From assembly GCA_001910725.1 (NCBI GenBank), contig MJGA01000001.1, positions 2,542,001-2,606,000 on the forward strand: a stretch of DNA of 64,000 bases, in the 5' to 3' direction. A program made the position numbers and the translations under genes. Under the pieces are notes generated by a model. The model was given only the letters and a program-made list of their open reading frames with translations, searched no databases and was not told the DNA's origin. The DNA comes from Phanerodontia chrysosporium (lineage: Eukaryota; Basidiomycota; Agaricomycetes; Polyporales; Phanerochaetaceae). Shown piece after piece: positions 1 through 11,210 of this stretch; position 1 is the first letter of the stretch, and each line of letters starts with the position of its first letter.

Positions 1-1
1 C

Positions 2-900
2 ATGCCACACCCGCCCGCCGTCCCCCTCGTCCCTCCCGCCGACGCACCTCCACAGTACGCCCCTGCCGACCCGCGCGCACGGGCGTCCGCTGCCACCGCC
101 CGGGCCGCAGCGCCATCCGCCCCGACTGTCCCGCAGAGCGGAGCCACACCCGGCTGGGGCCCGCGCCCGTTCCCGCACCCGCCGAGCCCTCCCTCGTCCG
201 ACGGCGGCAGCAGCAGCGGCAGCGGCGCGTCCGAGCCCGAGACGCTCCCGCCGCTGTGCGCCGCGCCGCGCACGCCCCCGCCCTGGGCCGCGCCGCAGCC
301 CGCGCAGCTGCACCCGCTCGTCGCGTGGCACGCGCACGCGCCGCCGCGCCTCGCGTGGGACCTCGCGCACGCGCCGCACGCCGTGCGCCTCGTGCGCGAC
401 GCCGCGGTGCGCTCGGCGCCCGAGCGCGCGGAGCTCGACGCGGACGCGCTCTGGCCCGCGGGGTGCACGCTGCGCGTCGTGTTCGGGTGTGCGCGCGGGC
501 CCGCGATGGAGCGGTGCTGGGGCCCGGTGGCCGTGCGCCCCGACGCCGGGGGCGCGTCGCGGTCGGGGACGTTCTCGTGCAGGTCTACCGGTACCTCATG
601 GAGCCTGTGCGCGCGGCCGACGGCCCGCGGCTGTGTCCGGCGTGGGAGATGGAGGTGTTGGCTGCGGCGCTGGTGCATGCGCGGAGTCGTAGAGCGGGCA
701 TTGCGTGTCCGGAAGGCCTGCCGAACGAGGGCGAGCTCGGGCGCCGGATTGATCTCCTGGGTCTTGAACGGCTGTGGAACGGTGCGTGTTTCTCATCACA
801 CACCGTACGACGCGGGCGCTGATTCGGCTCCCGCCTCACAGGACTGAAAGTCGTACACGTCCAGGACGGCGTCGTTACATGTGCGCTGCAGCTGGGCATG
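2..900 (+). CDS. DUF6699 domain protein, copy 1 (frame broken; 5' end may lie outside window)
   Basis: The first in-frame ATG is at base 2, so upstream exons may be missing. The N-terminal ~85 residues are Pro/Ser/Ala-rich. The DUF6699 core follows, a basidiomycete family of unknown function: LHPLVAWH, then LAWDLAHAPHAVRL, then VAVGDVLVQVYRYL, ending RRIDLLGLERLWNG. The reading frame changes at a run of five G (548-552). One extra G there would join RPDAGG to RVAVGDVL, so I read this as one gene with a single-base defect. A GT-AG intron at about 782-841 splits the last conserved block, and the continuation (GLKVVHVQDGVVTCALQLGM) aligns with copy 2. The true stop is unclear because the frame stays open into copy 2. 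A single protein with two DUF6699 modules is therefore also possible. Confidence 0.6.
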
Positions 901-1669
901 CTCGAATCCACAGATGGCGACGTGGGGCATCCTCCACCGGGTACAGCCCCAACAAGAGCACCACCGACTGCTTCTCCGCCACCGATTGCCAGCCCACGCC
1001 TCGACCACCCTCCGGACGGCCACCGTCGGTACAACGGCGCCGTCCGACGCCGCCGCCACGCCAACGCACCTCCTCTCCTGCGCCTCCCGCTCCGCAACCC
1101 CCTCCTGCACCACCCGCGCCCTGGCCGCCGCGGCCACGCTCCCCCTTACTCGTGCACTGGCACCCTGTGCTGCTGGCCACGCACGAGCCGCGTGCGCCGC
1201 GGCTGCGGTGGACGGTCGCATGCGCGCCGGGCACGGCGGTGCTCGAGACGCCGGTGGAGGGCGGGAAGGACGTGCGCCAGATCGGCGAGGAGGACCTCGC
1301 GCAGCCCGCCGCCGCACCGTGCCGCGTGGCCGGCAACGTGTACGTGTTCCTGCCACATACGATGCAGGACGTCTGCGGCCCGCTCTTTCTCGCCTCGCGC
1401 GCCACGGTCGGCGACGTGCTGCGCGCCGTGCACGCGTATTTCCAGGAGCGTGCCGAGGAGGACGAGGTCCGTTGGGCGCGGGCGCGCGGGTGGACCTCCC
1501 GGACGCACAGCCCGTGAGGCGCGTGCACCTGCTTGGGAAGCAGGTGCTCTGGGGCGGTGAGTGCTGTTTGCGTACGGTGCTACGGAATCTGACATGTGCG
1601 GTAGGCCTGCAGCGCGGGACCACCCCAGCGGGTACGACGGGATGGTTCCTCAGGCTGAATCATCTCTGA
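876..1669 (+). CDS. DUF6699 domain protein, copy 2
   Basis: This is the second DUF6699 module, directly downstream of copy 1. A Pro-rich N-terminus leads into LLVHWHPVLLATHEPRAP, then PRLRWTVACAPGTAVLETP, then ATVGDVLRAVHAYFQE and VRRVHLLGKQVLWGG. The last exon gives LQRGTTPAGTTGWFLRLN, which matches the family's usual C-terminus, with stop at 1667-1669. Two introns restore the frame: about 1467-1510 (44 nt, weak GTCCGT donor) and 1557-1604 (48 nt, GTGAGT donor). The second falls at the same position as the last intron of copy 1, which supports tandem duplication. The start is not fixed; ATG at 876 is one option and a shared transcript with copy 1 is another. No biochemical role is known for the family. 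Confidence 0.6.
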
Positions 1670-1876
1670 GCGTACGCAAAGTATCATGGATTGCCCTGGC
1701 TCCTCACTGGGTCAATACTGTACAACGGTTGTGCATCACAAATGGCTCCTTTCATAAGAGACATGGGTATCAATGGGTATCTATGAAGCTCAGGCAACTG
1801 GTCCGGACGCGTTAACGTGGTAAATCGTGCAGCAAATGAAAGTCGTAAGAAAATATCCTTCCTCCCTCGAACGGCT

Positions 1877-2829
1877 TCAATCCTCCTCCAAATCCGAGTC
1901 CTCTGGCACCAACTCGGACGTCTTCGGCGGGGGCCCATTCACCCTCGGGCGCCCGCGTGTCTCGCCCTCCGGGACCCGTTCCTGCCTAAGCTGCTCCCGC
2001 TCCGCGTCGCTGAGCCGCTCGAACCATATGCGGCCATGTTCGAGGCGGGTGAGAATCTGGCGGAGGTCGTCGGTGCTCCCGAACTTGCTCGGGGTCTGGA
2101 ACACGACGTGTGGCGGCCAGCCGCGCAGGCGCACGCCGTGTTTGTGCGCGATGCGCTGCACGCCATCGGGCGCAAGCGTCCAGATCATGCGTGCCGCGGG
2201 GTCCCGCGTCATGTGTGCTGCGCTTTGCATGTCGGTCAGGTGTCACGGTCGGACGCGGGATGGGGACGCGCACCGATTTCGCGATGTGCGAATTGGTTGA
2301 TCGCGTCGTACAGCTCCTTGCGCTCGCTCTTCCGTGTGTTGGAGGCCGGTGGTCCTGCCAACGAAGACGTGTCAGGCGGCCCTCGTGCATAGCTCCGCGG
2401 GCACGGGCTTACTGGACGACTCGCCGCGGCGTGGGCCGTACCGCCGCCGGTTCGCGATGTCTTCGTTCGTAATGCCCGCTTCGCGGTCGAGTTCGCGGGG
2501 TTCGTCGCCACGGTGGCGCCGCACACGCTGCGCGAGGTCCTCGTTCGTGATCGCCCTGTCGTGACCCTTGTCTCCAACGTTCCGCCGCTTGCGCCGCGCG
2601 ATCTCCTCGTTCGTAATGCCACACTCGCTCGGCCCGGGAAGTTTCGGCGCCTGCGGTTTGCGATGTCCTCGTTCGTGATCACGTCCGCCGGGCTGAGGGC
2701 CCGCTTGATCGGCGGCAGCGCAGGCGGGAAGTCTGGCGGGAGGTTTTCCATGAAGACTATCGAGCGGCGGCCAGACTGAGACATGGTGCGTGGGCGAAAG
2801 CAAAGAGTCTGCCCGAAGAGCTCGGACAC
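1877..2829 (-). CDS. Uncharacterised protein with four ITNED-type repeats
   Basis: The N-terminus (ENLPPDFPPALPPIKRALSP) leads into four copies of a short basic repeat: ITNEDIANRRR, ITNEEIARRKRRN, ITNEDLAQRVRRHRG and ITNEDIANRRRYG, spaced about 20-25 residues apart. Introns at about 2352-2409 (GTAAGC donor, 58 nt) and 2218-2273 (56 nt) then connect to a block ERKELYDAINQFAHREI and a C-terminal region containing MIWTLAPDGVQRI, VRLRGWPPHVVFQTP and GRIWFERLSDAE, with an acidic tail (EDSDLEED). The frame slips by one base between repeats 1 and 2, near 2630-2660, where no intron fits. The GWP...F block resembles regions in other uncharacterised basidiomycete proteins. I do not recognise a function. 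Confidence 0.5.
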
Positions 2830-3866
2830 CGTCCACCGAGACGTTTATACTCTCGGGCGGGGTGCAAGTTCATTAGGCTCGATTTGGCCATGGCAACCCG
2901 CTGATGCAGGGAAAGGCAATCAAAACCGTGAATGAAGCGGCCGAACGAAGGTGGCAGCTCAGTTGAAGGTGTGCAGAGCAAACTGTTCCTGTAGGTCTTC
3001 AACAATTGTGGTGGCATACAACAATAGACTGAGTAGAGACGTCTTTCAAATGGTCACTAGATACTTGCAGAAAAGTCGCGCTGGCCTAATTCCAAGGTAT
3101 GTCCCCAGTTATCCATCCTATTGTCCACGACTGCATCCACGGAGGGCAAGCCGGGAGCAATCGGGGACTACTAGTTCACCAGATAGTCACAGCATCCAGG
3201 GAAGCTGCCCGGAGCTAGCTAAAAAACACACCCGGCCGTCAATATCTGCCGAACGGCCACCTAAGCGATGTACAAACCGAGTGTAGCTTCATCTAGTACA
3301 CGGCAAAAAAACCAAAGACTTGCCGAGCAAAGTCGTTTTTGAGTTGAAGTCCTCTGTAGTGGTTCGGATTTTGCAGAGAGCGCGCTAGCGCTGGCGCTTA
3401 TCAGGAGAGAACGCCACGAAGCTGATGGTATCATATATGGTAGAGCCATGCAGTCCACCACCCACATAGAGGGCCCACACATGGGATTTGATGTCTGTCT
3501 TGCAAGGATGGTACACCTTGTCAGATAGAGCTGATTTCAACAGATTGTAGACAACAGGAGAAGTTTCTGCTAACACCCCAAAAAATGACCAAGTGAAAGA
3601 GAACTTGAATGTGAAGTCTCATTTCTCAGCACCGGCTGCAAAAGGACACTATAATCCGTGCATGCAACCCGTACCACACTCGCCGACTCTACTGACCTGC
3701 CTATTCGGCTTGAAAGCACCGGCAGCCGCCCAGGCACAGCTGATCGTCATAGACGCCCAAAGCGTTCATCGCGCGAGGGGGCGCCAGCTGGACGTCCCTG
3801 CTCGTCTTGCACCTCGTCCAGGAGTCATTCCCCGGCACCCGACACCGCTGCTCGTTGCCTACCACG
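2830..3866. other. Gene-poor interval
   Basis: Only short open frames occur here, on both strands, and none shows a family motif or a plausible exon chain. The last ~300 bases must contain the promoter and 5' leader of the downstream CCDC47-like gene. I see no repeat or RNA gene. Confidence 0.4.
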
Positions 3867-5355
3867 ATGGCGAGCGAAGGGCTAAAGCAAGTGCTGAAGC
3901 TCATCACTCCGCCGCCCCTCATAGTCCCCGAGAACTATGAGGGTGTCGAGTACAGGTGGAAGATGCTCGTCTTCAGGCCAGGTCGTACGTGCTCAGGCTA
4001 CTGGGGTTGGTCTACCTGGGTGCTGAATGATGAGCATAGTATTCCAGAAGGAAGCGATGTTTGTCGCGGCGGTTCTTTTCTACCTGGCATGGTACTTCGT
4101 TGGCAAGAACTACAATATCTCGAGAGCGCACAAATGGTTCGTCGTGCCGGTTTCTCCCTCACAATGAGTCTCTCACACGGCCGGTTAGGTTTAACGCACA
4201 CCTCCCTCTCTATGAGACGCAGTTCACGAAGCCAGTTCAGCGCGGCGGTCTTACCCGTGGTTCGTTTGACTCTGCACCTTCCCCCCACTTTGACCCTAAC
4301 ATTGGCTGCAGATGGATGCACTGACTTCTATGTATTCTCTACCGGAAGGCGCGCCTTAGCATCTTTGCACACGACGCTTGCTCTGCGACCGTACCACGAC
4401 TTTTTCCAGCTTACGTACCAGATTGTGCGGGGCGTGTTGGAGGTGACGTACCGCGTAGAGGACGAAGTCGAGCTCGACTTCACGTTCCAAGAAGGCGCCA
4501 ATGTTCCCGATTGCGTGTGGGCGATCGTTGCGAAAGATGAGCTGAGGGATATCAAGGACCGCCGCTGGGACCTGGTACGTCCCCTTCCACCTATAACCGT
4601 GCGTTGCTCATGGCTATATGCGGTCCACAGAGCTTTGCCCGCGTCACGGAGCACTCGAGTCTCCCGCCCTCGCTCTCCGTCATGTCTGGTACGTCCCTCG
4701 CATATCCTAGCACCCCGCCCCTTTGACCATCCCACAGAATTCGCCGACGTCACCGACTGCCTCATGAAGCAGCACGGCCCGCTCTCGCTCAGCAAGGTGC
4801 TCTCCGACCCCGCCGTGCTCCCGTACTTCCGCTCGCTCTCCCTGACCGACCAGCCGCGCACGCGCCCGGTCGCGCCGCTGCCCGCGTCGCAGCGCAAGAA
4901 GCGGCTCATCCTCGCGCTGCGCCTTCCGCCCGCGGCGGACGCGCACGCGACGCTCCCGCTCGTCGCCGCCGCGTTCCAGCTGTGCGACGTCGTCGCGGGT
5001 GCCGGCGGGTGGGGCATCGGGCGCGGCCCGGGCGCGCGCGGTGCGGGCGCCGGCCTCGCCGCGAGTTTGCGCCCCGACACGCGCACGAAGCTGCGTGCGG
5101 CGCGCGAGCGCGTCGAGAAGGACATACGCGAGGAGGCCATACGCGAGAAGCGCGAGGAGGAGGAGGCAGAGCGTGCCGCAGCAAAGAAGAAGGCCGAGGA
5201 GGAACGTCTTGCGAAGCTCAGTGCTGCAGACCAGCGCAAGGTGCGGTGTCCTCTGTTCATGTTGCAGAGACTGTGCTCATGTTTGCGTGCAGGAGCTCGA
5301 GAAGGAGAAGAAGCGGATGTTGCGCAAGACTCAGGGCAAGATCGCCAAGCGGTAG
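3867..5355 (+). CDS. CCDC47-like (DUF1682) ER membrane protein
   Basis: Homolog of CCDC47, the ER membrane protein of the PAT complex that helps insert multi-pass membrane proteins and bind calcium. The ATG at 3867 starts MASEGLKQVLKLITPPP. A membrane helix follows (MFVAAVLFYLAWYFVG), then a folded region (FNAHLPLYETQF, DGCTDFYVFSTGRR, PYHDFFQLTYQIVRGVLEVT, DCVWAIVAKDELRDIKDRRW). The end is the family's charged coiled-coil tail (EEEEAERAAAKKKAEEERLAKL), ending RKTQGKIAKR. Six introns of 49-56 nt restore one frame throughout: 3985-4039, 4137-4188, 4260-4311, 4575-4630, 4689-4737 and 5241-5292. The roughly 390-residue length is normal for fungi. Unlike many neighbours, this gene shows no frame error. 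Confidence 0.85.
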
Positions 5356-5905
5356 GAGTATAACTAGTATGTAGCCCAGTAATGGTTGCTTGGCCTCATT
5401 GCAAGTCAAAATGTAATGCAGTTGTATGTGCTGTATTTATTGCTGCAGTAGTGTCCACGCTATTCTATCAAGTGATGGTCGAAACCTACGAGACGGGCAG
5501 ACTACAAGCCTGCGTGTCATGTCGCTCGCTCAAGGCACCTTCCTGCGTCTTGGAGGGCGCGCCGTTGGTCGTGAATGTCATAATCATTAAACAATACTTA
5601 AACACGGAATGTACGTGCGAGGTTGGGGAAAGAATGGTGGAGATGGTGTAGACCAATAATATATAAGTAGACGGAAGAGGAGTGTAGCGCCAGACGAGTG
5701 AGAGTGAAGCGTGAAGTCAAGATACAGTCCGGAAGAACTATGACAAGAAATCGGAGGACAGCGTCCAGTATGTACAGCGCGTCAGTAGTAGACTAGCATA
5801 TACGGAGAAAATACGTAAGGTACAAGGCGAGATGTGAGCACGACGGGACCGGGGAGACAAGAGGAGGCGACACGGAAACCAGAGGACGGCGGAGGATGGG
5901 GGACC
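5356..5905. other. Convergent 3' intergenic region
   Basis: This lies between two convergent genes (CCDC47-like on + and the kinase on -). A short open frame at 5382-5651 has no recognisable motif. The AATAATATATAAGTAG stretch near 5654-5669 is AT-rich and may serve 3'-end formation. I see nothing else. Confidence 0.4.
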
Positions 5906-8266
5906 TTAAGACGAGGAGAGGAGACTGGGCCATTTCAACCTCAAGCCCTCCAGCCAGCGCATGTAAAGCAACTCCGCTATGGGGGACTTGGAGCGCGGTG
6001 CCTGGTCGGCGTCGAGCGGTGCTGGCGCAACCGGGTCGGACGTCGAAGGCAGGCCAGAGATGTCCTCCTCCTCCGTGACGATGAGTCCCTTCGATGTCAT
6101 CTGGCTCTTGCGGATGATCCGCTTGTGCGGGAAGAGCCCGCGAGCCGTCTGTACGTGCTGCCGGACCTGCTGGTTCTCGTTGATGCCGGAGAGAACGTCG
6201 AGGATAACGTTGTAGGCCAGCTCAGGGTTAACATCCCTGAGCTCCTCGAAGCCCCGTGATATCATGCTGAGCGACTCGATTTCCCGTGCGTCCATGTCAT
6301 CGCGTGTAGCCTACGAACGCGACGTGAGTGGATTGTCAGGAAAGATCGTCATGTGCTCACCTTCTCTAATGTAGGCAGTAATACCTCATCAACCATCACC
6401 CGTCCAGCATTGGCAGCCTCGAGCCGCTTCGCGCTGCCTTTCGACTGAACCGGAGAGCTTGGTGCGCTCCCGGACTGGCTGCCACTCCACTCCTCTCCCG
6501 CACGACGCTCCCGACGTACTCCTCCGACAGGCGCAGACTCCGGACGGTGTCGACCTTCTTCACAGGTCTGATCGTGTCCACTCCATTACCGAGGTCGGCC
6601 TCGCCGAGGACCGTGCCAGTCGTCACATTGTTGCGAGCAGCATATGACGCACGCCGCTGTTGCGATGACGTCGAGCGCACCGACCCGGAGTACGCAGGGG
6701 GTGGCTCGCTCGTGTCAGGGGAAACAGGGGACAGCTCCGGTGGCGTCGAGGGGCTTGCCAAGTTGGCCGCCTCGTCGGAGCCATTGTCAGTGACGAGTGG
6801 AGGGATGTCCTTCTCGCTGTATGCGCCTGAGACCGGTCGAATAATGACGGTGGAATGGCCAGCGCCCGAGTTGGGCAGAAGGGGTTCGAGGGAACGTCAC
6901 TGCCGTGTGTGGCACCGTCGGTGTTAATCGACTGCTGGGGCTCGAATCCAGACTCGTCATCAAAGTCCTCGTCGGGGATGGTCTCGTGCAGAGACAGCCG
7001 CCTTGCCATGCTCTTGAAGGAGCCCATCGCAGATGTCGACCTGATCGTGTCGAAGTTCCAGTCGCTGCGCATGGAGTCCCACATACCGCTATTGCGCAAA
7101 GTCGGTTGGTACATCTGCGGAGGCTTGCCCGGCTGCCGTGTCCGATAGTCCTGGTAGCGCTCTATAAGCTCAGTCAGGTAAGACGTCTTCCGGGCGGTGC
7201 GGATGAACCGGTGCTGAAGCAGCTCTTTCGTAGTGGGGCGCTAGAGAACACAGTGAGACACACAGCTTTCAATGTGATGGGAAATGAAAGCTTACCAGCT
7301 TTGGGTCCTTGGTCAGACATTGTGCGACGAAGTCTTTGAAAGCAAGTGAAAATGGACCTTCCAGTGTTGGTGGCTTGGCCTTGGGATGAGGAAAAGAACC
7401 CGCATAGGGTGGTACTCCGCCAGCGGTGGTTCACCCTTAGCCATTTCAATCGCAGTGATGCCCAGACTCCATACGTCGGCCTTCGCGTCATAGCCAGCCT
7501 GACGGATGACTTCTGGTGCCATCCAGAACGGTGTGCCGACGAATGTGTGCCGTAATGTCGTGGTCAACTGAGCGGCGACTCCGAAGTCTGCGAGCTTCAC
7601 CTTGCCAGATGCTGACAGCAGGACATTGGCCGCCTTGATGTCACGGTGAATAGTTCCTTCGCTGTGGAGGTAGTCGAGTCCAAGCAGCAGTTCCCGACAA
7701 ATGACGGCGATGTGAGCCTCAGAGAATACGCCTGCTTTGAGGAGGTCTAAACATGAGCCTCCAGCGAGATATTCCATGACGATCCATAGCTTGTATGCAA
7801 CGACGAACGAGCCGTAGTAGCGAGTGACGTATTCGGAGTCGCACTGTGCGAGGTTGGCAATCTCTTGCTGTATTTCCGAGATGTCATCGTCCGAGTCTTC
7901 CAGGTCTATGTGGCAACGCTCAATACCGCCGCTCTACGCGACTCAGGGTGGAGCCCACGCACCAATCTGCTTGATAGCCACAATTTGCTTCGTCTCGTTG
8001 TGAATCGCCTTGTACACCACTCCAAAACTGCCCGTCCCGAGCTTCTCTAGTAGCGTGTACTGGCTGGCGGGGTTGTTGCTGGGTATCGGATGCGGGTCAT
8101 TGGCCCGTGGTCGGGCTTTGGGCTCGTGCGCCTCCTTCACCGGGGAAGAAGACGGTGATTTCGTGATTGCCTGCGGCTGCAAACCAGAACCACTGTTAGA
8201 ACGGCTGGCCTTGCGCAGCAGACGCGAGTTTTGCAGCATCTCTGGAACAGATGGGGCTGCGAGCAA
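5906..8266 (-). CDS. Ste20-like protein kinase, GCKIII type (Nak1/Kic1/MST3-like)
   Basis: Ser/Thr kinase with all core motifs. The Gly loop is [15 protein letters not shown] and the ATP lysine lies in IVAIKQI. Further exons give [28 protein letters not shown], catalytic [39 protein letters not shown] and [20 protein letters not shown]. This set is closest to germinal-centre kinase III (fungal Nak1/Kic1/Sid1), which acts in polarity or septation pathways. A long Ser/Pro-rich linker leads to a conserved C-terminal region ([39 protein letters not shown]). The linker frame slips at a GGG run near 6873-6875; one more G (C on the coding strand) joins PSNPFCP to NSGAGHSTV. The start is uncertain; the first in-frame ATG is at about 8239 and an upstream exon may exist. 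Confidence 0.8.
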
Positions 8267-9218
8267 AAGCGGAGGTGGCCGCTTTGGCTAGGAAAGGGCA
8301 CATCAAGCCTCGGGTATCCGCCTCATGTCCTCATAGCAGAGATACGCTTCTGGCGGTACACGTGTGTGGGAGCGCCATGGAGAGCCATGCGCTGCAATGT
8401 ACTCATCCGAAAGAGGGGTGTTCTCCTGATGCACGGATCGTGTGCGAGGCCGAGGTACGGATTGCAGGGAAGAGAGCAGGAAACTCACCATGTCGTGAGT
8501 TCGTTATGCGTTCGTTAACAATAAGTTATATGCTCCGTGGTGTGGAGAAGTGAGAGAAGCGGGCACAGCTTGCACCGAGTAGCTGATGAATTTATAGCGA
8601 ACGAGAGAGAGAAACTGGTGCGGTGTAGTGCGGTCGAAGGTTGGGATAGTACGGAAAGGAGGTGTGAAAAAGGAGATCCGGAGATTTAAGAAGCACTCCA
8701 GTTTGCTGTGCAAGCGAAGTGAGACCTCCGGACTGTATGGAACGGCGCACTACACGTTCAGCGCAGCGAGGAACACGTGATGCCCAACGTTGTGGACGAT
8801 GAGCAAGGGTATTTGCAGGACGTCTGGAACGGCGAGCAGAGAGCAAGTGACGTCGGGACGGTGCTGACGCGTGGGAAACACCTGCCGTGCGGAGCGCCCT
8901 CAGCGAAGGAGTCGGGCCTCGGCTGCCGAGCTGTCCGTCCAATCAGAATATTCGCAAAAAGTCCGATTTATGAACCCGCCGCGGGTGCATGTATTGCGAG
9001 GGACAAGAGAGATACAACAACTGTACAAAAAGCGACGGACGAGCCCCAGGAGGACTTGCGGCGGCGTGTCCTGTCAGGTTTATGCGCGCACAGTCGCAGG
9101 ATGCATGGCATAGCGTGGCATGGCTCGCGAGTTGATCGAGGCGTACGGCATACAAATAATGAGATAATGGAAAGACAAGAACCCGGTCCAGCTACCCCAC
9201 GACAAACACTCCCTAGGC
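8267..9218. other. Intergenic, with one unassigned small open frame
   Basis: This is the region upstream of the kinase and downstream of the L35 gene. A minus-strand open frame ends at 8303 and reads GSPWRSHTRVPPEAYLCYED near its end. It begins at ATG|GTGAGT, a strong splice donor, so it could contain a 5' exon of the kinase gene, but I could not connect it in frame. The remainder (8500-9218) shows no supported gene. Confidence 0.35.
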
Positions 9219-9775
9219 TTACACAGCCTTGACGGCGTACTTGCGGATGGGGAAGTGGATGTCCTTCTTGCGCTGCTTCTCGGTCTTGAGCGACGCCTCG
9301 TGCTAAAGTTGACATGAACCCGTTAGTATCTCACACATGACATCCTCGAGAAATGCCGCACCTTGGTCAGTCGCCGACGGATAGCACGGGTCTTCTTGGG
9401 CCGGAGGTCAAGAGGAGCGTACTTCTTCTTCTTGTACAGCTCGCGGAGGTTTTGCCGTGCCTTCTGGTTCATGACGGTCAGGACACGGGCGATGGACTTG
9501 CGGACGGTGTTGCTATACGGTACGTGACGCTGTTCAGCAGGAGTCCAATGCAAAACAAAAGCGATACACACATCCGGGTCAGCTTGGCCGCCGAGCCACC
9601 AGCGATCTTCTGCACACGCAGGCTGAGGAGCTCATTCTTGAGCTCCGCCAGCTGCTTCGTCAAGTCGTTCTTAGACCTAAGTTACAGGAGCAACTTTCAA
9701 CTCGGGAACTATTCCACATAGGTCTGTAACAACGCACTTGGACTGGAGCTCGTACGCCTTGACCTTGCCGGGCAT
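9219..9775 (-). CDS. rpl35: 60S ribosomal protein L35 (uL29)
   Basis: Large-subunit ribosomal protein near the polypeptide exit tunnel. Spliced exons read [13 protein letters not shown], then [74 protein letters not shown] and [18 protein letters not shown], matching eukaryotic L35 over its whole ~123 residues. The start codon is at 9773-9775 (minus) and the stop at 9219-9221. Three introns interrupt the coding region, and a 5' leader intron is possible just upstream because the leader ends close to the ATG. No frame error is needed. Confidence is high because the family is short and very conserved. Confidence 0.93.
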
Positions 9776-10415
9776 TTTGAGTTGTCTAAGGACACAAAGC
9801 GCTTCAGTCAGTCATGAATTCATTCTGGCATGAACTGGCTCGGTTTTCGCTCTGGAAAGCAGCGGAAAGCGCAGTCATGCAGAGCTTCAGCGTGACGGCG
9901 TGCCTCTGGCTATCCAAAGCGTCGCCAAAACCAGGAAAAGCGGGATATTCACCTTGAGGAGTGTCGTAGGGAACGTACGCGCCTGATTCTCAGTCGGTAA
10001 GGTAGCGTGGGTAAAATCTGGGAGGAACTACTCAGTTCTCAGCCACCGGGCGCTCGGTGAATGCCGCCCAACCCGATATGGCATCTGTGGTTGTTTCTCT
10101 ATGTCTGCGACGTTTTCGTGGCCTCCTTCAGCTGTCTTCCACCCTGCTTGTCGTTTGTCTGGATCTGCTTGATCGTCTCCTACTAATATGCTGCACTCTG
10201 GCGACATGGTCTCTGTAAACGCAGTTATCGCTCAGATCTGCGTGCTCTATTCGCTTTGGTCTCGGCCACACGGGTGTTCCAGTCAAACAACATGTGGCCA
10301 CCGCAAGGCACGGACAGTGTTCATTCTGCCCACGCTCTACCACATTCTACGACCTCTGCATAGTGCTTAGCCCTTCTCCCGGTCCATATAGAGAACACCG
10401 TTTGCGCTCCCTGTG
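9776..10415. other. Divergent promoter region (L35 / uncharacterised gene)
   Basis: The L35 gene starts leftward and the next gene rightward from this 640-base interval. It contains pyrimidine-rich stretches on both strands and a TCCATATAGAGA sequence about 30 bases before the rightward ATG. No coding exon or RNA gene is apparent. Confidence 0.4.
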
Positions 10416-11046
10416 ATGCACCCACCTAGCGCGAACTCGACGCCCACCTTTTCGTACCCTCCAACTCCTGTCGATGATGCCATTGACCTGTCAAAGCTCT
10501 TTCCGCACATCGATTCGGAGACCCTCCAGGCGATCCTTAATCACGATTTCCCTGCAGCCGAGCTCTACAAGCTGGACACGCGCCGCATCCTCGAAGCCCA
10601 ATGGCACATGATTGACCTCGAGGACAGCACCGTGTCCTTCCGCACCGTGCCCTCTGCGCGCGAGATATACAAGACGCTCGACTCGCTCTTCGTGCCTCTC
10701 AACACCTACTTTTCTATCCTCTGCGTCCATGCGCTCTCAGGCGGGCACCCGCCTACGGTCCCGTACTATTTCTTCAAGTACAGCAGCCATCTCGTAAAGA
10801 TTACGCAACAGTACGAATGGCATGCTGTGCTGCTGTACCACTTCGCGTTCTTCGCGAGACGTTGCACGGAGATGCTGCAGGGGAACTATGCAGGATGGGA
10901 GAAGATCGATGTAGATCTCATGGAAGAGTTGCTGGTGCAACATCGGAAACAGCCTGAGGTACGCCATCCCCGTTCATACCTGCTGTGCTACCCTCATGGT
11001 GTTGTGTCCACAGGATATAGTCAGTGTGAAGCGACGTACACGCTAG
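10416..11046 (+). CDS. Uncharacterised basidiomycete protein
   Basis: ATG at 10416. The protein of ~190 residues starts MHPPSANSTPTFSYPPTPVDD and continues IDLSKLFPHIDSETLQAIL, AAELYKLDTRRILEAQWHM, FVPLNTYFSILCVHALSG and EWHAVLLYHFAFFARRCTEM, then YAGWEKIDVDLMEELLVQH. An intron at 10959-11013 (GTACGC...CACAG) joins QPE to DIVSVKRRTR and a stop at 11044-11046. The EWHAVL.YH..FFARR.EM plus GW..ID pattern occurs in many uncharacterised agaricomycete proteins that are often multi-copy. I infer a possible lineage-expanded family, perhaps of mobile-element origin, but cannot confirm it. No catalytic motif is visible. Confidence 0.65.
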
Positions 11047-11210
11047 AGAACAAGCTTTCGAATTGTTCGTAAGGTATCATATCTCTGGATATCTATGTAT
11101 ACATTCTGTATTGTTACATGGTTTGATCAGTATTACAGTGTCTCCGCAATGTGAAAGTCATTTGTGCATGAGCGTATCCCATTCTCCGCTAGTTGCTTTC
11201 AGGAATGCCC

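Noticed and set aside
1..1560. Long Arg/Ala/Pro-rich open frames overlapping the DUF6699 genes on both strands
   Set aside because: They are shadows of high-GC coding sequence; only the frames carrying the DUF6699 motifs are conserved.
3261..3576. Minus-strand open frame with a VGGGLHGSTIYDTISFVAF stretch
   Set aside because: No family recognised, no start context or exon partners; left as intergenic.
4700..5374. Overlapping Arg-rich open frames on both strands inside the CCDC47-like gene
   Set aside because: Composition is a by-product of GC-rich codons; the CCDC47 frame explains the region with clean introns.
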